Assembly (NCBI GenBank): GCA_937916035.1
Contig: CALGIH010000194.1
Location: 1-5,166 of the forward strand
Length of the DNA: 5,166 bases
Direction of reading: 5' to 3'
From: an uncultured Lacinutrix sp.
Lineage (GTDB): Bacteria; Bacteroidota; Bacteroidia; Flavobacteriales; Flavobacteriaceae
Below, piece by piece: positions 1 through 5,166 of the stretch. Position 1 is the stretch's first letter; each line of letters opens with the position of its first letter. The notes under the pieces were generated by a model that was not told the origin of the DNA, searched no databases, and worked only from the letters and a program-made list of their open reading frames with translations. Both the position numbers and the translations under genes were made by a program.

Positions 1-1
1 T

Positions 2-640
2 GTAAATAATGATCGTGTAATGTTTTTGGTATCTGTTGATAATTCTACTGGAGATGTTGAATGGCTCAGTAAAATCAAAAATGGAGCGTCTACATTAAAC
101 GTTTTAAATTATGATACAGATTTAGATGAAAAAATAATTGCTAGACCAGGTGCCGTTGGGATTGCTGATGTAGATAATGATAATATTAATGATGTAATTA
201 TAACTGATGCTGGCACAGGTGATAATGCATTAATTTGGTTCAAAGGTGTATTGCTTGATAGTCCAAGTGTAACTCCAGTTTTAGAAGCTGACAGTAATCA
301 TCAAGCATATTCCATAACTATTGATGATTTTGATAATGATGGCCTTAATGATATAGCTTATGCTGGATATTCTGGTGCTCAGGGAGGAGTTTATTGGTAT
401 GAAAATCAGACTGACCTTCTAAGCTTAAATGAGAATGAACTTTCATCAATTAAAATTCACCCGAACCCAACTAAAAATAGAGTAAATTTTAAAGTTTCAG
501 GTTATGATATTTTAGGTAAAAAAGTATTAAACACAACACTGAAAGGAAGTAATTCGTTAGATGCGTCAAAACTAAATAGTGGAATTTATATTCTTAAGTT
601 TGACAACTACAATACAAATTTCAAATTTGTAAAACAATAA
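2..640 (+). CDS. Secreted FG-GAP/VCBS repeat protein with T9SS sorting domain (5' partial)
   Basis: This is the C-terminal part of a larger protein. The frame is open to the left edge, so the ATG at 20 is an internal methionine. Two FG-GAP/VCBS-type units are visible, with acidic Ca2+-binding-like loops DNDNIND (173-193) and DNDGLND (332-352), 53 codons apart, each followed by a hydrophobic strand and an aromatic 'WFK/YWYEN' element. From about 440 on there is a type A T9SS C-terminal sorting domain: PNPT (461-472), YDILGKK, then SGIYILKF and a basic end, FKFVKQ. Family knowledge says such proteins cross the outer membrane by T9SS and are released or anchored at the surface, with the tail cleaved. 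The binding target is unknown. The sorting domain is about 8 residues shorter between PNPT and YD than in the downstream paralog. A strong terminator follows 19 bases after the stop. The family assignment is firm; a specific function cannot be given. Confidence 0.88.
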   Translation, partial: VNNDRVMFLVSVDNSTGDVEWLSKIKNGASTLNVLNYDTDLDEKIIARPGAVGIADVDNDNINDVIITDAGTGDNALIWFKGVLLDSPSVTPVLEADSNHQAYSITIDDFDNDGLNDIAYAGYSGAQGGVYWYENQTDLLSLNENELSSIKIHPNPTKNRVNFKVSGYDILGKKVLNTTLKGSNSLDASKLNSGIYILKFDNYNTNFKFVKQ

Positions 641-658
641 ACTTTAATACATATTGAT

Positions 659-690
659 AAAAAAAGCCAGTGGAATCCACTGGTTTTTTT
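659..690 (+). terminator. Intrinsic terminator after the first T9SS gene
   Basis: CCAGTGG (667-673) pairs perfectly with CCACTGG (677-683) around the loop AAT. The stem is extended by a G-T pair and by the A-run 660-665 facing the T-run 685-690. The T-run right after the GC-rich stem is a classical rho-independent terminator. The flanking A-run means it could also work on the other strand. It lies 19 bases after the stop at 640. The GTG at 670, which opens a reading frame into the next gene, lies inside this stem and is not a credible start. Confidence 0.9.
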
Positions 691-715
691 ATATTTACTG
701 TTATTAAAAATCGCT

Positions 716-2122
716 ATGAAAATAAGAACACTTCGATTTTAATAATAATTTTTACTAGTAATTCACTTTACTCTCAGACTAGCTTTAATAAAACTCAATC
801 CATTGCTTTACCTGCTGGAGGCGGAAATGCACCATACAATATTGCTTCTGGATTAATTGATAATGATGCTTTTCCAGATATAGCGGTTTCAACTACTCTA
901 GGGAATTCAGTGTATTGGTTAAAAAATGATGGTATTGGCGACTTTACGCTTCAAAGTACTGCAATAAGTTCTACCTTAAATAGTGCTGGAGGTGTTGCCA
1001 TTGCTCACCTTAATAATGATGGTTTTAATGATGTAGTAACAACTTCTTATAACGATAATAAAATAGCGTGGTTCGCCAATGATGGTTTAGGGAATTTTGG
1101 AACTGAATAATTAATTTCGTCATCAATAACTGGTCCAAGTCAAGTATATGTTAGGCAAATAGATGGCAATTCTACACCAGATGTTACAGTATCATCTTAT
1201 ACTGGAAATGAAGTCGTTTGGTTCTCCAATGATGGTTCAGGAAATTTTGGCGCAAAAAATATCATTGATAATACAATCGCAAGTACTGGAGCTTATGCAG
1301 TAAAAGATATTGATAATGATGGCGACATAGATGCTGTTATTGCAAATTCTGTAGCTTACGGAACGCCTAATGATTGCAGAATAGAGGTTTTTTATAATGA
1401 TGGTAGCGGAATATTTACTGCTGATACAAATCCTATTTCAGTTAACACCAAAGATTATATTTTTAGCGTGATGGCAGAAGATGTTGATAACGATACTAGT
1501 TTAGATATTTTAGTAACAGACTTAACAAGAAGTCCTTCTTGGTTTAAGCGAACTCAAACTGCTCCAGGAACTGGCAACCTACACAGAAACTATTTTAACT
1601 ACAAGCATTGCTAATCCTGCTTGTCTATACTTACAGGATCTTGATAATGATTCACAAAAGGATTTTGTATTATCAAGTGCTTCCTCTGGAGCCGGAAATG
1701 ACATTGTTTGGTTTAAAAATAATGGTGCAGGTGGTTTTAATTCTGAATTAGTTATTGATGCTACACAAAGTCAGGCTTATACGTTTATGTTTGCAGATTT
1801 TGAAAATGATGGCGATTTAGATATAGCTTCTGTAGCCTACAATGATGTTACTGTTTTTAATAATCAAAAGATAGTGTTATCTGCTGATGACTCAGCAATT
1901 AGATTGTTTAAAATATATCCGAATCCTACATCAAACAAACTACATTTTAGTGGATTAACTTCTGAAAATTTCAAAGTCTCGGTGTATGATCTTTTAGGGA
2001 AGAAAATTATGAACCTGAGTCAAATTGCAAACTCAGCTTTAGATATTTCTGAGTTACAAGCAGGAATTTATATCATAAAATTTGAAGACTTGAATACAAC
2101 TTATAAGTTTATTAAAAAGTAA
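716..2122 (+). pseudogene. Broken secreted VCBS-repeat protein with T9SS sorting domain (two frameshifts, one stop)
   Basis: The remains of a complete gene lie in two frames. ATG at 716 gives MKIRTLRF and then stops at 740. Adding one T to the run 737-740 joins this to LIIIFTSNSLYSQ in the next frame, a typical flavobacterial signal peptide ending in SQ. The frame then runs to an in-frame TAA at 1108-1110 (context GTE-stop-LISS; CAA to TAA would explain it), continues, and shifts near 1578-1579. Removing one C there gives GTGN-YTETILTT and restores the frame that runs to the stop at 2120-2122. The one-base loss and gain cancel: 1407 bases, 468 codons plus stop. The repaired product has a signal peptide, seven FG-GAP/VCBS-type units, and a T9SS type A sorting domain from about 1905 (YPNPTSNK, YDLLGKK, AGIYIIKF, YKFIKK). 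It would have been exported to the cell surface or medium; its ligand is unknown. Only 25 bases separate the upstream terminator from the ATG. Sequencing error is the main alternative to true decay. Confidence 0.85.
841..1858 (+). repeat. Seven tandem VCBS/FG-GAP-type protein repeats in the broken gene
   Basis: Seven diverged protein-level repeats of about 50 residues each carry an acidic loop of DxDxxxD type. The loops are at 859-879 (DNDAFPD), 1012-1032 (NNDGFND), 1162-1182 (DGNSTPD), 1312-1332 (DNDGDID), 1486-1506 (DNDTSLD), 1643-1663 (DNDSQKD) and 1802-1822 (ENDGDLD). Most units continue with a hydrophobic strand, then 'WF/WL-x-NDG-x-G-x-F'. Loop-to-loop spacing is 153, 150, 150, 174, 157 and 159 bases. 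Only 157 is not a multiple of three, which places the second frameshift between units five and six. Seven units fit a seven-bladed beta-propeller, as known for FG-GAP and integrin-type proteins. That fold is an inference. Confidence 0.8.
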
Positions 2123-2816
2123 GCACACTAATTTTAGCTAATTCAAATGCCTTAATTGCATGAATGGTTGTGGTGTCGAACACAGGAACTGTAACATCAT
2201 CCTGATTAATAAGCAAAGGGATTTCTGTACAGCCCAAAATAACTCCTTCTACGCCTTGTTGCTCTAAATTTTTAATGATTTTCAAATATGCCTTCTTTGA
2301 AGCATCCAACAGCAAACCTTTGGATAACTCATCATAAATTACATTGTGAATTATATCTCGATCACTTTCATTAGGAATGATAGTTTCAACACCATAGGTT
2401 TTCAAAATATCTTTAAAAAAAGGTTTTTCCATCGTGTATTTTGTTCCTAGTAGTGCCACCTTTTTAATGTTCTGTTTCACTACTTTTTGAGCAGTTGCTT
2501 CAGCTATATGTATTACTGGAATCTTTACTTTTTTGGTAATGGCATCTATACACAAATGCATGGTATTGGCACAAATCACAATAAGTCCAGCTCCTGCTTG
2601 TTCCAAACTTTTGGCAGCATCTACCGTAATGGCATCAAGCAAATCCCAACGTCCTTCAGTTTGCAACCTTGATACTTCACCAAAATCTAAAGCGTTGATT
2701 ATTACTTTACATGAATGTTTTGCTCCAAATTCTTTCGCAGCCAATTCATTCAACACTTCATAATACATGATTGTTGATTGTGGCGTAATTCCGCCAATTA
2801 ATCCTATTGTTTGCAT
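2112..2816 (-). CDS. Aspartate/glutamate racemase family protein
   Basis: The 234-residue product is a cytoplasmic PLP-independent amino-acid racemase of the aspartate/glutamate racemase family, and its length is normal for that family. The N-terminal GLIGGITPQSTIMYY (residues 5-19) matches the family's glycine-rich substrate-binding start. Both cysteines of the two-base mechanism are present: C82 in ICANTMH and C196 in GCTEIP. The GCTEI form, rather than GCTHYP, points to the aspartate racemase/YgeA-like branch and away from MurI, the cell-wall glutamate racemase. In this family one cysteine removes the alpha proton and the other returns it from the opposite face. The exact substrate (Asp, Glu or another amino acid) cannot be read from sequence. 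The ATG at 2816 puts the GGI motif at the expected distance; no Shine-Dalgarno is seen, as is usual in Bacteroidota. The gene is divergent from hutI, and its last 11 bases overlap the end of the convergent pseudogene. Confidence 0.9.
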   Translation of the reverse strand: MQTIGLIGGITPQSTIMYYEVLNELAAKEFGAKHSCKVIINALDFGEVSRLQTEGRWDLLDAITVDAAKSLEQAGAGLIVICANTMHLCIDAITKKVKIPVIHIAEATAQKVVKQNIKKVALLGTKYTMEKPFFKDILKTYGVETIIPNESDRDIIHNVIYDELSKGLLLDASKKAYLKIIKNLEQQGVEGVILGCTEIPLLINQDDVTVPVFDTTTIHAIKAFELAKISVLTF

Positions 2817-2833
2817 TAAACGTTATATTTTTG
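2807..2833 (+). promoter_or_regulatory. Candidate Bacteroidota-type promoter for hutI
   Basis: TATTTTTG at 2826-2833 fits the Bacteroidota -7 consensus TAnnTTTG. A TTG at 2807-2809 lies 16 bases upstream, slightly closer than the usual -33 spacing. Transcription would begin near 2840, leaving a leader of about 35 bases before the hutI ATG at 2875. The upstream half overlaps the first codons of the divergent racemase gene. The motif is short and the region is AT-rich, so chance is a real alternative. I found no operator-like inverted repeat here. Confidence 0.35.
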
Positions 2834-2874
2834 TTCTAAATTTATAGCTTTAATTATTCTTTACAAAGTTTTAT

Positions 2875-4110
2875 ATGTCTATTCTTATTATTAATATAAA
2901 GGAATTACTACAAGTTAGAGAGTCTAATGTTTTAAAGGTTTCTGGTAGTGAAATGAAAGTACTTCCAACAATAAAGAATGCTTATCTATTAATTGAAGAT
3001 GATACTATTGTTGACTATGGAAGTATGACTGATAATATTGAGTTTAGAGCTGATACTATTATTGATGCTAAAGGCAAAATGGTACTACCAGCCTGGTGTG
3101 ATAGCCATACACACATCGTTTATGCTGGACATAGAGAACAAGAATTTGTTGATAGAATAAATGGCTTAAGCTATGAAGAAATTGCAAATCGTGGTGGTGG
3201 TATTTTAAATTCTGCAGCTACTTTAAATGATACTAGCGAAACAGAGTTGTATAACCAATCCATTAAACGAGTCAAGGAAGTAATGAAACTTGGTACTGGA
3301 GCTTTAGAAATAAAATCTGGTTATGGTTTAACTATGGAAGCAGAACTCAAAATGCTTCGTGTTATTAAGCGTATCAAGCAAAAATTTCCTATTAAAATTA
3401 AGGCTACCTTTTTAGGCGCTCATGCTTTGCCTTACATTTATAAAGACAATAAAGAAGATTATCTTAATTTAGTAATTAATGAGATTTTACCAAGAGTTGC
3501 AAAAGAAAAACTTGCAGATTACATAGATGTATTTTGCGAAAAAGGTTACTTCTCATTAGATGATACTGAACGTATTATAAAAGCTGGAAAAGCATATGGT
3601 TTACGAGCTAAAATTCACGTAAATCAGTTCAATGCCTTTGGTGGTGTTGCGCTTGGCGTAAAATACGATGCCTTATCTGTTGACCATCTGGAAGAATTAA
3701 ATGACGAAGACATTACCGCTTTAAAAGGAAGCAATACAATACCAGTTGCACTTCCATCATGTTCGTACTTTTTGAGCATTCCTTATACACCTGCTCGAAA
3801 ACTTATTGACGCAGGATTACCTCTAGCTTTGGCGACAGATTACAACCCTGGATCAACACCAAGTGGAAACATGAACTTTGTAATTAGTACTGCTTGTATA
3901 AAAATGAAGATGACTCCCGAAGAAGCTATCAATGCTGCAACTATTAATGGTGCATACGCAATGGAGATAAGTAATATGTATGGTAGTATTACTAGAGGGA
4001 AAAAAGCTAATTTAATCATTACCAAGCCCATTTCAAGTTATAACTTTTTGCCTTATGCCTTTGGAGACAATCACATTGATTCAGTACTTATTAATGGTGA
4101 AATCATATAA
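2875..4110 (+). CDS. hutI: Imidazolonepropionase (histidine degradation)
   Basis: HutI (EC 3.5.2.7) hydrolyses 4-imidazolone-5-propanoate to N-formimidoyl-L-glutamate, the third step of histidine breakdown, in the cytoplasm. The 411-residue length is typical. The protein is an amidohydrolase-fold metalloenzyme: a small N-terminal beta domain (about 1-70, closed by the last 40 residues) and a metal-binding barrel. Expected ligands are present: H78 and H80 (DSHTH), H248 (KIHVNQF) and D322 (ATDYNPGS). Other family motifs are GHREQEF (85-91), RGGGI (106-110), EIKSGYGL (145-152), FLGAHALP (179-186), DHLEEL (270-275) and PSGNMNF (329-335). The ATG at 2875 gives the normal family N-terminus; no Shine-Dalgarno is visible. 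It stands 58 bases from the divergent racemase and ends just before a hairpin shared with the convergent gene. hutH, hutU and a formimidoylglutamate-processing gene are not in the window, so hutI appears to be transcribed alone here. I see no truncation or missing active-site residue. Confidence 0.97.
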   Translation: MSILIINIKELLQVRESNVLKVSGSEMKVLPTIKNAYLLIEDDTIVDYGSMTDNIEFRADTIIDAKGKMVLPAWCDSHTHIVYAGHREQEFVDRINGLSYEEIANRGGGILNSAATLNDTSETELYNQSIKRVKEVMKLGTGALEIKSGYGLTMEAELKMLRVIKRIKQKFPIKIKATFLGAHALPYIYKDNKEDYLNLVINEILPRVAKEKLADYIDVFCEKGYFSLDDTERIIKAGKAYGLRAKIHVNQFNAFGGVALGVKYDALSVDHLEELNDEDITALKGSNTIPVALPSCSYFLSIPYTPARKLIDAGLPLALATDYNPGSTPSGNMNFVISTACIKMKMTPEEAINAATINGAYAMEISNMYGSITRGKKANLIITKPISSYNFLPYAFGDNHIDSVLINGEII

Positions 4111-4140
4111 AAAAAACCCCAAGCTTTCACTTGAGGTTTA
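4108..4140 (-). terminator. Intrinsic terminator between convergent genes
   Basis: AAACCCCAAG (4114-4123) pairs with CTTGAGGTTT (4130-4139) around the loop CTTTCA, with one C-A mismatch (4119/4134). On the minus strand the stem is followed by an uninterrupted T-run, the complement of the A-run at 4109-4116, so it is best oriented to end the coiled-coil gene that stops at 4162. On the plus strand the trailing tract is only TTTATAT, so it is a weaker terminator for hutI, whose stop codon overlaps the A-run. It probably serves both genes. Confidence 0.75.
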
Positions 4141-4161
4141 TATCTATAATATAAAATACTA

Positions 4162-5049
4162 TTATTTTAACTCAAACTGAGATGTCGATACTAAATTGTT
4201 TTGGTTAAAAACATTTATGATATAACGTCCTTTTTCAAAATCTTTTCCTCTTGCTTCTACAAACTCGCAAATATCTAGGTTATCACTTTCGTAATTAAAT
4301 TTACTTATTAAGCTATAATTTAATACAATATCACCAAATTGAATTTGCTCATTCAATCCTAAAACATTGTCTTTAGGGTCTAATACTTGAACAAAAAACT
4401 CTTTATCACCAGCCGCAACTAATTTATTTTTAGCAACAGTATAGCATACTCTAACCTTATCTGCTCTTCCAGCACGCTCTGTAGGAATTAATTTCCCCGA
4501 ACTTCTAACAATGACTCCAAAGCCTTTTAAACCAACCGTTGATAATACTGCTGCATTTTCAACAATAGTCGCCAATTCTGTGTTTTGTGCTAATAATGAG
4601 TCATTAAATACAATACGTTCATTCAGCTGAACTTTTGTACTATCTAAAGACGTTGCTAACATAGCATTTGAAGCTTTTAAAGCAGAATTTACTTCCATTA
4701 AAGCTTCCATTTCATCTTGAAGTGCCAAAAACTGCTTCTTATAACGCCATAAACTACGTACATTGTTATCAGATACTTTTAATGAATCCATTAAACCTTC
4801 AATACGTTCTCTAGCTTCAACTAATTTTTCATTTGCAACTTCGTTTTCACCGATGGCTAGATCGTATTGCTGAGCCATATTGTTTAAATCTTTAAGCACT
4901 AAAGCTTTTTCTTCAGTTAACTGCTTCTGAGTTTCATCAGTCTCCTTTTTCAAATTAAATGTGTAAAATACTGTTCCTAATAAAAGAACTACTGCGATAC
5001 CTAAAATAACTTTTAATGCATTGTTATTACTTCTTGACTTGTTTTCCAT
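4162..5049 (-). CDS. Membrane-anchored coiled-coil protein of unknown function
   Basis: I do not recognise a named family. The 295-residue product has a short basic, Asn-rich N-terminus (1-11), one hydrophobic segment (about 12-31) acting as an uncleaved anchor or signal, a long charged helical region (about 33-165), and a C-terminal part (about 172-295) with alternating hydrophobic patterns typical of a beta domain. There is no proline before P189. The helical region is rich in Glu, Lys, Leu, Ala and Gln with heptad-like spacing, so a coiled coil is likely. There is no Walker A motif, lipobox or T9SS tail. The C-terminal domain has two cysteines (C202, C261) and ends FELK. Positive charges before the membrane segment suggest a cytoplasmic N-terminus with coiled coil and C-terminal domain in the periplasm. 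It is a single gene with its own terminator. No Shine-Dalgarno is seen before the ATG at 5049, but this start places the anchor normally. The role is unknown; an envelope scaffold or adaptor is a guess. Confidence 0.85.
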   Translation of the reverse strand: MENKSRSNNNALKVILGIAVVLLLGTVFYTFNLKKETDETQKQLTEEKALVLKDLNNMAQQYDLAIGENEVANEKLVEARERIEGLMDSLKVSDNNVRSLWRYKKQFLALQDEMEALMEVNSALKASNAMLATSLDSTKVQLNERIVFNDSLLAQNTELATIVENAAVLSTVGLKGFGVIVRSSGKLIPTERAGRADKVRVCYTVAKNKLVAAGDKEFFVQVLDPKDNVLGLNEQIQFGDIVLNYSLISKFNYESDNLDICEFVEARGKDFEKGRYIINVFNQNNLVSTSQFELK

Positions 5050-5166
5050 AATAGTAAATCTTGTTTTTGTGTTAACTACTAACTTGTTATTTGTTTAAAT
5101 TTAGTTTGCCACTATTTCATTGCTGTTTATAACCATAAAAAGCGTTTTTTATTTTAAGTATTTGAT

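Noticed and set aside
670..715. GTG at 670 as the start of the second T9SS gene
   Set aside because: It lies in the terminator stem and gives an N-terminus without a proper signal peptide; ATG 716 plus one base repair explains the region better.
2098..2109. Perfect palindrome AACTTATAAGTT near the racemase 3' end
   Set aside because: It has no loop and no T-run, so it is not a terminator. A 12-base AT-rich palindrome is plausible by chance, and it codes for the conserved sorting-domain end.
716..2122. Programmed frameshifting or phase variation of the second T9SS gene
   Set aside because: The T-run is only four bases, the second site is a CC doublet, there is no slippery-site structure, and an additional in-frame stop would remain, so simple decay or sequencing error fits better.
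2487..2763. Two plus-strand open frames (61 and 76 codons) inside the racemase gene
   Set aside because: They are antisense to a well-supported enzyme gene, have no family motifs and no start signals; they are shadows of the coding strand.
3840..4031. Minus-strand open frame of 63 codons with a hydrophobic product inside hutI
   Set aside because: It lies antisense to the conserved C-terminal part of hutI; its hydrophobicity follows from the complementary codons and nothing else supports it.
5096..5103. TAAATTTA as a -7 element for the coiled-coil gene
   Set aside because: It lacks the final G of TAnnTTTG, is itself a palindrome common in AT-rich DNA, and has no TTG at -33 spacing on the minus strand.

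Overview
This AT-rich window looks like chromosomal DNA from a member of the Bacteroidota, most likely the Flavobacteriaceae. The support is two C-terminal type IX secretion (T9SS) sorting domains, genes without clear Shine-Dalgarno sequences, and a candidate TAnnTTTG-type promoter. There are five gene loci, and no RNA gene, insertion sequence, CRISPR array or phage gene is visible.

Left part (2-2122, + strand): two tandem, related genes for secreted or surface proteins built from FG-GAP/VCBS-type repeats with Ca2+-binding-like DxDxxxD loops, each ending in a T9SS sorting domain. The first is cut by the left window edge and ends at a strong intrinsic terminator. The second is broken by three lesions: a frameshift inside the signal peptide, an in-frame TAA, and a one-base insertion. 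Undoing them gives a protein of about 468 residues with signal peptide, seven repeats (probably a seven-bladed beta-propeller) and sorting domain.

Middle (2112-4110): a minus-strand aspartate/glutamate racemase-family gene whose 3' end overlaps the broken gene by 11 bases, and a divergent plus-strand imidazolonepropionase gene (hutI, histidine degradation). They share a 58-base intergenic region. Both enzymes touch amino-acid/glutamate metabolism, but a functional link is only inferred. No other hut gene is in the window.

Right part (4111-5166): a terminator hairpin between convergent genes, then a minus-strand gene for a membrane-anchored coiled-coil protein of unknown function. The last 117 bases (5050-5166) are its AT-rich upstream region, with no supportable gene or promoter.

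I see no convincing new biological system. The best observations are the repairable, recently broken T9SS repeat protein beside a paralog with a shortened sorting domain, and the uncharacterised coiled-coil protein.
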